In this document: piece after piece, positions 31,702 to 41,978 of the stretch | How the letters are laid out: the number at the start of each line of letters is the position of its first letter | Position numbering within the stretch: position 1 is the first letter of the stretch | DNA from: Amphritea sp. | Lineage (GTDB): Bacteria; Pseudomonadota; Gammaproteobacteria; Pseudomonadales; Balneatricaceae | Length of the DNA stretch: 64,000 nucleotides | Assembly: GCF_016744155.1 (NCBI RefSeq) | Contig: NZ_JADGEW010000012.1 | Location: 1 to 64,000, forward strand | Reading direction: 5' to 3' | Made by a program: the position numbers and the translations under genes | The notes under the pieces: model-generated | Databases searched by the model: none | What the model saw: only the letters and a program-made list of their open reading frames with translations | Told to the model about the DNA's origin: nothing

Positions 31702-31941
31702 ATGCAAATCGAAGACGTAAAACGAATTCTGGAAGAGAAACTGGAAGGTTGTGAAGTATTCCCTGAGGGTGAAGGATGTAACTTTCAGGTGACAGTAGTC
31801 GGCGATCTTTTTGAAGGTCAGCGTCCGGTAAAGAAGCAGCAGATGGTTTATGCCTGCCTGGCTGATCAGATTGCTGATGGCAGTATTCATGCTCTGACTA
31901 TCAAAACCTTTACTCGTGCCCAATGGGCAGAACAGAACTGA
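31702..31941 (+). CDS. ibaG: BolA-family protein IbaG
   Basis: 79 residues, a BolA-type fold (VKRILEEKLEGCEV, then KKQQMVYACLADQI). BolA proteins pair with monothiol glutaredoxins and take part in iron-sulfur trafficking; IbaG is acid-inducible in E. coli. The position directly before murA and after the mla genes is the conserved one and separates it from bolA itself. Confidence 0.93.
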   Translation: MQIEDVKRILEEKLEGCEVFPEGEGCNFQVTVVGDLFEGQRPVKKQQMVYACLADQIADGSIHALTIKTFTRAQWAEQN

Positions 31942-31950
31942 AGCGCATAG

Positions 31951-33225
<1,275 letters not shown>

Positions 33226-33315
33226 CCGGAGTCAGCTGGATACAGCTTTTTGGTATATATAGGCATAGACTAAGCGTCTGACCAGATTCATTAAATTGGC
33301 AACGAAACAGCAAAT

Positions 33316-33981
33316 ATGAAACAGAACCTGACTATAGCGCTTTCTAAAGGGCGTATTCTGAAAGATACGCTGCCTCTATTGGAGGCAGCTAACATTATTC
33401 CTGCAGAAGATATTTTCAGCAGTCGTAAGCTGATTTTCGATACCAATCACGACAATATTAAGCTAGTTGTTATCCGTGCTACCGATGTGCCGACTTACGT
33501 TGAGAATGGCGGTGCTGATATGGGTGTTGCCGGTAAGGATGTATTGCTTGAGTACGGTGCTAAAGGCCTGTACGAACCGTTGGATCTGGATATCGCTAAG
33601 TGCCGATTGATGGTGGCGGGCATGAAAGGTGCCGCTGATGTTCAGGGGCGGATGAAGGTAGCTACTAAATTTGTCAATGTGACCAAGGCGTACTTTGCCC
33701 GTCAGGGGCGCCAAGTAGACATTATAAAGCTCTATGGAGCGATGGAGTTGGCGCCTATTATGGGGTTGGCTGATCGTATTGTAGATATTGTTGATACTGG
33801 AAATACATTACTGGCTAATGGCTTAGAGCCCTTAGAAGATATCTGCTATGTCAGTTCTCGTATGGTTGTAGGTAAAGCTGCAATGAAGATGAAGCACCGA
33901 CAGATACAGCCTATTCTTGAATTATTGACGGCGGCCGTTGAAGCCCGAAAAGAAGAAGCGTTAATGGAGAAGGCTGAATAA
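33316..33981 (+). CDS. hisG: ATP phosphoribosyltransferase, short form
   Basis: 221 residues. First enzyme of histidine synthesis. It lacks the C-terminal allosteric ACT-like domain, so it is the HisG-S form, which requires HisZ as regulatory subunit; hisZ is not in the window. [15 protein letters not shown] begins the protein, and [14 protein letters not shown] binds PRPP. hisD follows after 2 bp. Confidence 0.95.
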   Translation: MKQNLTIALSKGRILKDTLPLLEAANIIPAEDIFSSRKLIFDTNHDNIKLVVIRATDVPTYVENGGADMGVAGKDVLLEYGAKGLYEPLDLDIAKCRLMVAGMKGAADVQGRMKVATKFVNVTKAYFARQGRQVDIIKLYGAMELAPIMGLADRIVDIVDTGNTLLANGLEPLEDICYVSSRMVVGKAAMKMKHRQIQPILELLTAAVEARKEEALMEKAE

Positions 33982-33983
33982 AA

Positions 33984-35291
33984 ATGGCCAAACCAGAGAT
34001 TTTAAGATTAGACAGTCAGCAGTCTGATTTCAGTGAGCAGCTGGATAAGCTACTGGCGTGGGAATCGGTTTCCAACAAAGAGGTCAATCTAGTTGTTGGT
34101 GAGATCCTTGAGCGGGTTAAGGCTGAAGGTGATCAGGCGGTGGTTGAGTATACCAACCGTTTTGATCGTCTCAGTGTCGGCTCGATGAAGGAGCTTGAGT
34201 TTTCCCAGGAGGATATGCAACAGGCTCTTGAAAACCTTCCTGCGGATCAGCATAAGGCGTTAACTGTCGCCGCTCAACGTGTACGTGATTACCATGAGCG
34301 GCAGAAAGGTGAGTCCTGGCAATATCAGGAAGCTGATGGCACTTTATTAGGTCAGAAAGTAACCCCGATGGAAAAAGCGGGGCTCTATGTGCCCGGTGGA
34401 AAGGCTTCTTATCCCTCTTCCGTACTGATGAATGCTATTCCTGCCCACGTGGCGGGGGTAGAAGAGTTGATTATGGTTGTACCGACGCCGGATGGTGAGG
34501 TAAATCAGTTAGTTCTGGCGGCAGCGGCACTGGCTGGTGTTAGTCGTGCTTTTGCCATTGGTGGTGCTCAAGCCGTTGCTGCTTTGGCGTATGGTACGGA
34601 GACTATTCCTAAGGTCGATAAAATTGTTGGTCCGGGTAATATCTTCGTTGCCACCGCGAAACGTGCTGTATACGGTACGGTTGGCATAGACATGATTGCC
34701 GGCCCTTCTGAAATTTTGGTGATATGCGACGGTCATACCGATCCCGACTGGATCGCTATGGATCTGTTTTCTCAGGCAGAACATGATGAAGATGCTCAGT
34801 CTATTCTGATCAGTACCGATGCTGAGTTTCTGAATAAGGTTAGCGCTAGCATCGATAAGCTGCTCCCCACTATGGAGCGGGAAGCTATTATCACCCGCTC
34901 GTTGGCGGATCGTGCTGCTTTGATTAAAGTGACCGACCTTGAAGAAGCCGCATTGGTGAATAACCGGATTGCTCCAGAGCATCTTGAACTATCTGTAGAG
35001 GATCCCCAGGCTCTGCTGCCTCTGATTAAGCACGCGGGGGCTATTTTCATGGGGCGCTATACCGCTGAAGCGCTTGGTGATTACTGTGCCGGGCCGAACC
35101 ATGTGTTGCCAACTTCTGGTACTGCAAGATTCTCTTCACCATTAGGCGTATATGATTTCCAGAAGCGATCTTCACTGATTATGTTTTCTGAGGATGGGGC
35201 TTCTGAGATGGGTAAAGTGGCTTCTGTTCTGGCGAGAGGTGAAAGCTTGACGGCTCACGCACGTTCTGCAGAATATCGTATTAAGGACTGA
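33984..35291 (+). CDS. hisD: Histidinol dehydrogenase
   Basis: 435 residues. Zinc enzyme for the last two steps of histidine synthesis. Substrate and zinc regions are visible: [44 protein letters not shown], and a C-terminal EYRIKD end. It is cotranscribed with hisG. A strong terminator follows, and hisC, which often comes next, is absent. Confidence 0.97.
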   Translation: MAKPEILRLDSQQSDFSEQLDKLLAWESVSNKEVNLVVGEILERVKAEGDQAVVEYTNRFDRLSVGSMKELEFSQEDMQQALENLPADQHKALTVAAQRVRDYHERQKGESWQYQEADGTLLGQKVTPMEKAGLYVPGGKASYPSSVLMNAIPAHVAGVEELIMVVPTPDGEVNQLVLAAAALAGVSRAFAIGGAQAVAALAYGTETIPKVDKIVGPGNIFVATAKRAVYGTVGIDMIAGPSEILVICDGHTDPDWIAMDLFSQAEHDEDAQSILISTDAEFLNKVSASIDKLLPTMEREAIITRSLADRAALIKVTDLEEAALVNNRIAPEHLELSVEDPQALLPLIKHAGAIFMGRYTAEALGDYCAGPNHVLPTSGTARFSSPLGVYDFQKRSSLIMFSEDGASEMGKVASVLARGESLTAHARSAEYRIKD

Positions 35292-35302
35292 ATAGTCGGA
35301 TG

Positions 35303-35335
35303 AAAAAAAGCCTCGCGAACGCGAGGCTTTTTTGT
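35303..35335 (+). terminator. Terminator of the hisG-hisD transcript
   Basis: AAAAAAAGCCTCGCG/CGCGAGGCTTTTTT hairpin with a short loop and T run, 12 nt after the hisD stop. It may also serve the convergent degS gene. Confidence 0.9.
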
Positions 35336-35361
35336 TTTAGTGAGCCTGCTGCTTGCGAATA

Positions 35362-36570
35362 TCAGCCTTCACTTCCGGTAGCATCACTTTCTGTTGGTTT
35401 GTCGGTAGGGCTTTCAGCGGAGCCTTCAGAGTTAGTGATGCCGCTAGCAGGGCGTTCAGCAACAGTTAGCGTGAGTTCCAGAATCTCGCCGTTACGCCAT
35501 ACTTTCAAAGGGAGTGATGTGCCCGGTAGCATTCGGGCTACGCTGTACATTGAGTTGTGACTGTTGATGATTTTCTTGCCGTCGATTTTTAACAGGATGT
35601 CACCGGGTAGCAGTCCCCCCTTATGAGCAGGGCCGTCCCGGAATACTCCGGCAATAATTAGCCCCTTGGTGTCTTCCAGACCGAAAGATTCCGCCAGTTC
35701 AGGTGTTATTTCCTGGGCTTCAACTCCGACCCATCCCCGAATGACGCGCCCGTGTTCAATCAGGTCCTGCATCACTTGTTTTGCCTGATTCGATGGGATG
35801 GCGAAGCCGATTCCCTGTGAACCACCAGAGCGTGAAAAGATTGCCGTATTTATACCGATCAGATTGCCAGCAGCGTTGATCAGTGCGCCACCTGAATTGC
35901 CGGGATTGATGGCTGCATCCGTTTGGATAAAGTCTTCATAGGTATTCAAACCGAGCTTGTTACGGCCGGTTGCGCTGATGATGCCCATAGTTACAGTCTG
36001 GCCGACGCCGAATGGATTGCCGATCGCCAGTGCAACATCGCCCACCCGGAGATTAGCAGATGAGCTAATGGTAATGCCTGGGAGGTTGGGAAGGGTTATT
36101 TTTAATACGGCAAGATCGGTGTCAGGGTCACTACCGACTACTGATGCGGTAGCTTCTCGGCCATCTTTGAGGGCTACAACGATACTGTCGGCACCGGATA
36201 TAACATGGTTATTTGTGGCGATATAGCCTTCCGGACTAAGAATTACACCGGAACCAAGACTAGATTGAACTCGCTCTTTATTACGATTCTTATCGTAATG
36301 ATTTTGAATATTGGGGTCGTTGTAGAGCGGTTTGTTACTGTTAGGTACAACTGTGCGGGTATAGATGTTCACCACGCTCGGGGCGGCATGTTCTACAGCG
36401 TCAGCATAGGAGAAAGGCCCTTGACCACGTCCCTGAGAGTATTCAGCCTGGTTTATCTGTAGTGAGCTTGTCTGGGGTGCAAACATATCCGGCAGATAGA
36501 TTAGTAGCGCTATCGCCGCCAAAATCCCTGAAAGAATAGGCCAGACCAGAAAAGCAAAGCGTTGAATCAC
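35362..36570 (-). CDS. degS: DegS/AlgW-type periplasmic serine protease
   Basis: 402 residues. One N-terminal membrane anchor (about 5-28), a trypsin-like domain and a single PDZ domain (about 285-370). The triad is His122 (TNNHVIS), Asp152 (DTDLAVLK) and Ser226 (GNSGGAL). This layout, with one PDZ and a membrane anchor, fits the site-1 protease that starts the sigma-E envelope stress cascade by cutting RseA. Place after hisD is as for algW in pseudomonads. It has a C-terminal tail of about 25 residues rich in Ser, Thr, Glu and Pro, beyond the usual end of the family. Confidence 0.92.
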   Translation of the reverse strand: MIQRFAFLVWPILSGILAAIALLIYLPDMFAPQTSSLQINQAEYSQGRGQGPFSYADAVEHAAPSVVNIYTRTVVPNSNKPLYNDPNIQNHYDKNRNKERVQSSLGSGVILSPEGYIATNNHVISGADSIVVALKDGREATASVVGSDPDTDLAVLKITLPNLPGITISSSANLRVGDVALAIGNPFGVGQTVTMGIISATGRNKLGLNTYEDFIQTDAAINPGNSGGALINAAGNLIGINTAIFSRSGGSQGIGFAIPSNQAKQVMQDLIEHGRVIRGWVGVEAQEITPELAESFGLEDTKGLIIAGVFRDGPAHKGGLLPGDILLKIDGKKIINSHNSMYSVARMLPGTSLPLKVWRNGEILELTLTVAERPASGITNSEGSAESPTDKPTESDATGSEG

Positions 36571-36662
36571 GTAATAAGCCTTTATAAACAGTGGTAAAGT
36601 TATACAGCTGTCATAGAATTATACGGATTATCCGGTGACTTTGGGAATTTAAAGAAAAGATT

Positions 36663-37424
36663 ATGGCCGTATTACTAAAACAACTGATCAATTACTGTAA
36701 CACTCTGTTAGCGCCTGATAAATTTCGGGATTATTGTCCCAATGGATTACAGGTAGAGGGTTGCCCTGAAGTCAGCCGGATTATCTCAGGAGTTACTGCC
36801 AGTCAGGCATTGCTGGACAGAGCGGTAGAGTTGGAAGCTGATTTGGTTCTGGTTCATCACGGATATTTTTGGAAAGGTGAAGCCGAGGCTATTACTGGAA
36901 TGAAAAAGCGTCGACTGCAAATCCTTCTGAATCATGATATAAGCCTGGTCGCTTATCATCTACCCTTAGATGGTCACCCTCTGTTGGGAAATAATGCACA
37001 ACTTGCTGAAAAGTTAGGGCTACAGGTTTGTGGAGGGCTTGAACCAGAAAATCCTTTAAGTATCGGGTTAGCTGGTCGTCTGAATAGCCCGTTAAGTGCG
37101 GATGAGTTCAGTCAACAGATTGCGGCCACGCTGGGGCGCGAGGTGATGCATATCGAGGGGGGGCCAGAGCGAATAGAGACTGTCGGCTGGTGTACCGGTG
37201 CTGCACAGGGGTATATAGAAAAAGCGGCGGCTTTAGGGCTTGATGCGTTTATATCCGGTGAAATTTCTGAACCTACGGTTCATTGCGCGCGCGAATTGGG
37301 GATTCACTATTTTGCAGCAGGGCATCACGCTACAGAGAGGTATGGTGTTCAAGCGGTGGGAGAGCATCTGGCGGAAAAATTTGAGCTGGAGCATCAATTC
37401 GTCGATATTGATAACCCGGTTTAA
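36663..37424 (+). CDS. NIF3-family dinuclear metal-binding protein (YbgI type)
   Basis: 253 residues. The family binds two metal ions; a GTP cyclohydrolase I type 2 name is often attached, but the reaction is not established. Metal-ligand regions are LVHHGYFWKG (near 62), YHLPLDGHP (near 99) and AGHHATERYGVQ (near 222). It is divergent from degS with a 92-bp gap, an arrangement also common in pseudomonads. Confidence 0.9.
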   Translation: MAVLLKQLINYCNTLLAPDKFRDYCPNGLQVEGCPEVSRIISGVTASQALLDRAVELEADLVLVHHGYFWKGEAEAITGMKKRRLQILLNHDISLVAYHLPLDGHPLLGNNAQLAEKLGLQVCGGLEPENPLSIGLAGRLNSPLSADEFSQQIAATLGREVMHIEGGPERIETVGWCTGAAQGYIEKAAALGLDAFISGEISEPTVHCARELGIHYFAAGHHATERYGVQAVGEHLAEKFELEHQFVDIDNPV

Positions 37425-37453
37425 TGAGAAAGGCTAACTTAATATTTAAGTAA

Positions 37454-37483
37454 TAAAAAAACCGGCTAATGGCCGGTTTTTTT
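37454..37483. terminator. Bidirectional terminator between the NIF3 gene and zapG
   Basis: AAAAAAACCGGC-TAAT-GGCCGGTTTTTTT, nearly symmetric, lies between two convergent genes. Confidence 0.88.
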
Positions 37484-37502
37484 ACTGGATGATCTAAGTC
37501 TG

Positions 37503-38084
37503 TCAGGCAGACTGCTTCTCGTCGCCATCACGAAGGCTGTTGCCAGGAACGTGATCTTTTAGCAGGGTTGGAATCTCTTCTTCCTCGTTATCTTCCTGCT
37601 CCTTTTTTAAGCCGAATTTTTCAGACAAGGTTCCTTCCTGATCAGGGCTCTTTGGCGCATAGTCACGTGGTGGCTCAATGATTTCTGGCTCTTCTGGCTC
37701 TTCAGGTTTAGCTGTAACCTCATCGGTAATCGTTGGTATCTGTTCTTCCTGCTCGCTGTCTGTCAGTTCAGCTATCTTAGGTTGGGTGTCATTGGCCAGC
37801 TGAGCCGGAGAGTGTTCACCTTTGCATAAACTTTCTGAACCTTGGGCCAGATGCTGGTGTACCTCTCTATAACTTTCTGTCAGGTTGTTTACTAGTGCTG
37901 CGGTTTTTTCGAAGTGGCCGTTAACCTCCTCTTTATATACGCTGAGCTCCTGTTGGGCTTCATTCAACTGGTCGACAAGCTTTTGCTGGCCAGAGCTGTC
38001 GCCGGAGCGTCCCATCAGATAACCGATCAAAGCTCCGGCTGCCAGGGCAACGATACCAATAATCCAGACGCTATTCTCTTCCAC
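37503..38084 (-). CDS. zapG: ZapG-like (YhcB, DUF1043) cell-division membrane protein
   Basis: 193 residues. An N-terminal membrane helix (VWIIGIVALAAGALIGYLMGR) is followed by a coiled coil (about 32-85, with KTAALVNNLTESYREVHQHL typical of YhcB). A long acidic, Pro/Glu-rich tail (about 110-193) is longer than the E. coli protein's. YhcB links division and lateral wall synthesis. Assigned from the helix and coiled-coil signature; the tail is not diagnostic. Confidence 0.85.
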   Translation of the reverse strand: MEENSVWIIGIVALAAGALIGYLMGRSGDSSGQQKLVDQLNEAQQELSVYKEEVNGHFEKTAALVNNLTESYREVHQHLAQGSESLCKGEHSPAQLANDTQPKIAELTDSEQEEQIPTITDEVTAKPEEPEEPEIIEPPRDYAPKSPDQEGTLSEKFGLKKEQEDNEEEEIPTLLKDHVPGNSLRDGDEKQSA

Positions 38085-38176
38085 AGTAACTCCTTAAATC
38101 ATTCTTATATACTGCAGAAGAATACCGTAATTGCACGCCGAAGCCTACGTTAATTTAGGTGAAATGTTATTCATGA

Positions 38177-38917
38177 TTAAGCAGGTTTTTCTGCTTTCCA
38201 CTGTTGTGCCTGATCTGTTTTCTCAGCCAGGTAATGGACCTGCTCTGCAAAAATTGAACAGGCGAGTTCCGGGTTATGTTGTTGCAGTGCTGTGAGCAAC
38301 CGTTGGTGTTGATCAATGATGACAGAGCGTTCCCGAAAGCGAAACGTCACCATGTTACTGACAGGTTGCAGCGCTTCAATGACACTGCGCATTATAAAAC
38401 TGAGTAGGGGGTTGCCCGATGCTTCAGCGATTAGGCGGTGGAAGCGAACATCTGAAGCACAAAATTGTTCTGGTGAAAGATTATCATCTTGCTGCTGAGT
38501 CAGCTCTTGCTCTAGCTGGTCAAGTTGTTTACTGCTGATGTTTTTTGCGGCCAGCTGCAGACAGTCTGTTCCCAGAAGTAAGCGGGTTTGATTGATGTCT
38601 TCCATTGAAAAGGCATCCATACCGACCAATAAGGTAGTGGTGCTGGTGAGTGCGTCACTCAGGTCTGAAGCGGAGGGGCGGTTGATAAACGTGCCCCCGG
38701 TAGGGCCGCGACGGGAGCGAATCAGATTTTGAGCGGCTAGTCTTTTGAGTGCCTCACGGATAGTCGGGCGAGAAACCTGATAGCGCTGCGCTAGTTCTTC
38801 TTCTGTTGGCAGGCGGTCATCCGCTTTCAGAGAGCCATCCATAATTGCCTGACGAATCTGGTGGGCGATCTGGCTCGAAAGGCTGCGTTGAGCAACGGGT
38901 TCTATTTCTAAACTCAC
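38177..38917 (-). CDS. FadR-type GntR-family transcriptional regulator (FCD domain)
   Basis: 246 residues. An N-terminal GntR winged helix (about 10-75: LPTEEELAQRYQVSRPTIREALKRLA) and an all-helical FCD ligand-binding domain (about 95-230). Metal-ligand candidates of the FCD type are present (DVRFHRLI and later His residues). It is divergent from acuI. The gap has two palindromes that fit the FadR-group consensus TNGTNNNACNA, so it probably controls acuI and itself. The ligand is not known; acrylate, acryloyl-CoA or 3-hydroxypropionate would fit. Confidence 0.88.
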   Translation of the reverse strand: MSLEIEPVAQRSLSSQIAHQIRQAIMDGSLKADDRLPTEEELAQRYQVSRPTIREALKRLAAQNLIRSRRGPTGGTFINRPSASDLSDALTSTTTLLVGMDAFSMEDINQTRLLLGTDCLQLAAKNISSKQLDQLEQELTQQQDDNLSPEQFCASDVRFHRLIAEASGNPLLSFIMRSVIEALQPVSNMVTFRFRERSVIIDQHQRLLTALQQHNPELACSIFAEQVHYLAEKTDQAQQWKAEKPA

Positions 38918-38968
38918 GGAAATTCTCCTACAGTGGTAATTGGATTATTTCATATAAACGACTAATTG

Positions 38969-38989
38969 TTAATTTGTAATACAAATTAA
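38969..38989. promoter_or_regulatory. Putative GntR/FadR operator 1
   Basis: A perfect 21-bp palindrome, TTAATTTGT-AAT-ACAAATTAA, that contains TNGTNNNACNA. It lies 52 bp before the regulator start. Confidence 0.75.
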
Positions 38990-39014
38990 CTTGGTGTAAA
39001 TTGCATAAATGTTA

Positions 39015-39029
39015 ATTTGTAAGACAAAT
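39015..39029. promoter_or_regulatory. Putative GntR/FadR operator 2
   Basis: ATTTGT-AAG-ACAAAT, a shorter copy of the first palindrome with the same spacing, centred 43 bp away and about 100 bp before acuI. Confidence 0.7.
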
Positions 39030-39128
39030 AGTTTTTCAAGCTATTTACAGATGAAGAGGGTCAATGATAATCGTCTGGTTTATAGCTTGTGACATGTTGC
39101 TGAAGAAAAACGTAAAGTGAGGTGATAT

Positions 39129-40112
39129 ATGTTTAATGCCCTGGTACTGGAGCAAGAAGAAGGCAAAACCCTAGCTGCAATAAAACAGTTAGATCTGAGT
39201 GATCTACCTGATGAAGATGTATTGGTTGAAGTTTCCTATTCCTCCCTTAACTATAAAGACGGACTAGCGGTTACCGGCACAGGAAAGATTGTCCACAGTT
39301 TCCCTATGGTGCCAGGCATCGATCTGGCAGGCGTAGTCAAAGAGTCTCGTGATCCTGCTTTTCAGCCGGGTGATCAGGTTATCATGACCGGTTGGAGTGT
39401 TGGTGAGCGCTATTGGGGTGGGTATAGTCAGTATGCACGGCTGAAGCCGGAATGGCTGGTTAAAATGCCGCAGGGTATGGATGCTGCTAAAGCGATGACT
39501 ATCGGTACTGCAGGTCTGACAGCAATGCTTTGTGTGATGGCGTTGGAAGACGGAGGTATTACGCCGGATAGTGGCACGGTTGTAGTCACCGGTGCTGCTG
39601 GAGGCGTGGGTAGTGTTGCCGTAGCGATACTAAGTAAACTGGGATATACCGTGGCGGGGGTTACCGGACGTGAGTCAACTCATGACTATCTGCGTGGTCT
39701 GGGTGCTACTGAGTTGCTGTCTCGGGAAGAGATGGCGGAGAAAGCGCGGCCTTTGGAAAAACAGCGTTGGGCGGGTGCTATTGATACCGTAGGTGATGCT
39801 ATATTGGCCCGGGTATTGGCTGAAATGGATTATCGAGGCACTGTGGCGGCCTGTGGTTTGGCGGGTGGTTATAAACTACCCACTACTGTCATGCCGTTTA
39901 TTCTGCGTAATGTTCGTTTGCAAGGGGTGGATTCGGTGATGTGTCCGATCGATATCCGCACAGAGGCCTGGAATCGCCTGCTGTCCGATCTGCCTGCTAA
40001 AGCGCTTGGTGAAATTTCTAATGTTGTCGGGTTATCTGAACTGCCACAAGCCGCAGCTGATATCGTGGACGGAAAAATTCAGGGCCGCACCCTGGTTGAT
40101 CCCAACAAGTGA
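39129..40112 (+). CDS. acuI: Acryloyl-CoA reductase (NADPH), AcuI/YhdH family
   Basis: 327 residues, a zinc-free medium-chain dehydrogenase/reductase. AcuI reduces toxic acryloyl-CoA to propionyl-CoA, a key step after cleavage of dimethylsulfoniopropionate and in 3-hydroxypropionate use. Features are SYSSLNYKDGLAVTG (about 36-50), VPGIDLAGVV, GWSVGERYWGGYSQ and the nucleotide loop VTGAAGGVGSVAV (about 153-165). No DMSP lyase is adjacent. The divergent FadR-type regulator differs from the TetR-family AcuR known from Rhodobacter. Confidence 0.93.
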   Translation: MFNALVLEQEEGKTLAAIKQLDLSDLPDEDVLVEVSYSSLNYKDGLAVTGTGKIVHSFPMVPGIDLAGVVKESRDPAFQPGDQVIMTGWSVGERYWGGYSQYARLKPEWLVKMPQGMDAAKAMTIGTAGLTAMLCVMALEDGGITPDSGTVVVTGAAGGVGSVAVAILSKLGYTVAGVTGRESTHDYLRGLGATELLSREEMAEKARPLEKQRWAGAIDTVGDAILARVLAEMDYRGTVAACGLAGGYKLPTTVMPFILRNVRLQGVDSVMCPIDIRTEAWNRLLSDLPAKALGEISNVVGLSELPQAAADIVDGKIQGRTLVDPNK

Positions 40113-40186
40113 GAACGCCGCCTCGTGGTTTGCTAAACGTCACTGTGTGACTTGCGAGTAGCGAGATGAAAAGTTGTTTGATAAAG

Positions 40187-40217
40187 CAAAAAGGAGACTT
40201 TAATGGTCTCCTTTTTT
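40187..40217 (+). terminator. Terminator downstream of acuI
   Basis: AAAAAGGAGAC-TTTAAT-GGTCTCCTTTTTTT hairpin with T run, between convergent acuI and the TfoX-domain gene. Confidence 0.9.
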
Positions 40218-40235
40218 TGTTTTAGTAACTAGGTA

Positions 40236-40541
40236 TTATGGTGGAGTTATATTGATCCCTTCAGCCTGAAACAGTTCTTCCAGTTCCCGGTAGCCTTCAA
40301 GTTCTGTTAGCAGTCGGCCTTTTTCATGTTTAGCTATTTTAAGCCAGTTTTTACCTTCGATAGCGCCTACTATGGCGTAGAGAAAATTAAGGCTGGGTGG
40401 AGTGCTGCACTCGTTTTTGAGCCGGATATAAGCTCTGATTGCTCCAATCTCCCGTAACTCGTCGGGAGTATGAATACCTACCTCTATCAGCCAGCTTTCA
40501 GATTTTGGCCCTAACCCCTGCATCTCTCGTAATTTTGTCAT
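40236..40541 (-). CDS. TfoX C-terminal domain protein
   Basis: 101 residues matching only the C-terminal domain of TfoX/Sxy (LGPKSESWLIEVGIHTPDELREIGAIRAY), which resembles helix-hairpin-helix folds. The N-terminal TfoX domain is missing. Full-length TfoX activates competence genes; free-standing C domains are common and their function is not known. A 12-copy heptamer repeat starts 41 bp upstream of the start codon. Confidence 0.85.
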   Translation of the reverse strand: MTKLREMQGLGPKSESWLIEVGIHTPDELREIGAIRAYIRLKNECSTPPSLNFLYAIVGAIEGKNWLKIAKHEKGRLLTELEGYRELEELFQAEGINITPP

Positions 40542-40582
40542 TTAGAAATACTGGTCATCTGCAAATTAGAAAGATCATTGTC

Positions 40583-40669
40583 GAGCAACGAGCAACGAGC
40601 AACGAGCAACGAGCAACGAGCAACGAGCAACGAGCAACGAGCAACGAGCAACGAGCAACGAGCAACGAG
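40583..40669. repeat. Heptanucleotide tandem repeat (GAGCAAC)12
   Basis: Twelve exact copies of GAGCAAC plus GAG lie between the nnrS stop codon (5 bp away) and the TfoX-domain gene start (41 bp away). On the coding strand of these genes it reads GTTGCTC. A forward reading frame through it gives a repeated seven-residue peptide; I treat that as an artefact. Confidence 0.97.
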
Positions 40670-40674
40670 ATAAA

Positions 40675-41862
40675 CTATCCAAACTGCCCATCAGCCCGGG
40701 GCTTCAAGAGAATCGGAGTGTAGGGAATCAGAAACAGTCCCCAGGCCAGAATCCAGAGCCCACCTGAAAGATGAATCGCCATCGTATATAGCTCAGGAAT
40801 CATCGGCAGAAAGGTTCGGATTACTCCCGCAGCAACCATTAAGGCGAAAGCTACTATGGTTATTTTTGCCAGTTTTAGTGGTCGGGCAGTATGCCCTAGC
40901 GATACTCGAGCCATCATGCCGATAGTCATAGAGCCAATGGCGCCAGCGGCAAACGCATGGGTGGCAAGGTAGGGGGATACCATGGCAAACCCACTCAGGG
41001 CGTCGAGCATGAAGCCTAAGGGTATAAAGAGGTAGGCAAGATGAAGTATCCAGATAAGAGGGTTGCGGAACATACGGGCTTTAAACCAGCCTGCCAGGCG
41101 AATGAAGTGAACCATAGCGTTTACACCCGCAAGTACACTGCTGAGTAGGTGTAATTGGAACAGGTCGCATATTAGCCAGCCTGCTGCCAATGGGATTATT
41201 GATTTTTCTATCCAACTGAATCGCTTCGCTTCAAATGCCATGGCACGTTCGGTAAAGAATGGGATCACCCGCCCCCCCATGACGCACATCATGACTACAA
41301 TTAGTCCCAGTTCAAGCTGCATCCCTTTTGCAAGGGTAGATTCGGTGAAGCCTAACAGTTGCAAATGGGTTAGTAGGTTGGCGATTGTCATGGCAATCAG
41401 AATGACAGTAAAGATAAGGTTACGATGATTGCCTGAACGGATAATTGGCAGGCTGATGGCAAGGGCCACCAACGGTAAAAATGCCAGATCGACAGCGGCT
41501 ATAACCGATGAAGGAATTGGGGTAATGAATTCAGCGATAACGGGCAGTAGGCGGGCGCTTAACCAGATTAAAAACAGTCCGGCCAGAGTCTTACCATAAG
41601 GTGTTTGGATAGAGGTCCAGTTACGTACGGCAGTCATCAGAAAGCCGACGATGACCGCAACGGCATAGCCAAATAACATTTCGTGACCATGCCACAACTG
41701 ACTCAGTTGATAGTAGTTGTAAGTTAGCTGGCCCTTACCCAATAGCGCCAACCAGTGGACCATTAGCAGCAGACCAGTTACAGCGGCAAAGAGAAAGAAA
41801 GGGCGAAAGGCCAGATTAAATAGAGCAAAACCACTGCTCTGATTGGGTTCTTGAATCTGCAT
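40675..41862 (-). CDS. NnrS-family haem-copper membrane protein
   Basis: 395 residues and about twelve membrane helices. NnrS proteins bind haem and copper and are linked to nitric oxide resistance and denitrification. FRPFFLFAAVTGL at the N-terminus, HGHEMLFGYAVAVIVGFLMTAV near 60, and THAFAAGAIGSMTIGMMARVSLGHT near 310 are family signatures. It is upstream of the TfoX-domain gene. No nitric oxide reductase gene is nearby. Confidence 0.93.
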   Translation of the reverse strand: MQIQEPNQSSGFALFNLAFRPFFLFAAVTGLLLMVHWLALLGKGQLTYNYYQLSQLWHGHEMLFGYAVAVIVGFLMTAVRNWTSIQTPYGKTLAGLFLIWLSARLLPVIAEFITPIPSSVIAAVDLAFLPLVALAISLPIIRSGNHRNLIFTVILIAMTIANLLTHLQLLGFTESTLAKGMQLELGLIVVMMCVMGGRVIPFFTERAMAFEAKRFSWIEKSIIPLAAGWLICDLFQLHLLSSVLAGVNAMVHFIRLAGWFKARMFRNPLIWILHLAYLFIPLGFMLDALSGFAMVSPYLATHAFAAGAIGSMTIGMMARVSLGHTARPLKLAKITIVAFALMVAAGVIRTFLPMIPELYTMAIHLSGGLWILAWGLFLIPYTPILLKPRADGQFG

Positions 41863-41978
41863 TAAATTTTACACCTTAGATATTCAATCATATATACAGC
41901 AATGGAGGCGTTTTCCCCTTCTGAATAGAGTAAAATTACCGCTTTATATACTCTATTACTCAGGTTCTGCTGTTCATT

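Noticed and set aside
35300-35560. Plus-strand ORF after hisD
   Set aside because: It starts within the hisG-hisD terminator and is antisense to the degS 3' end; Ser/Val-rich translation reflects the degS tail.
40439-40723. Forward ORF encoding a repeated Ala-Thr-Ser-Asn-Glu-Gln-Arg peptide
   Set aside because: It exists only because a heptamer repeat without stops is read through; it overlaps two real genes on the other strand.
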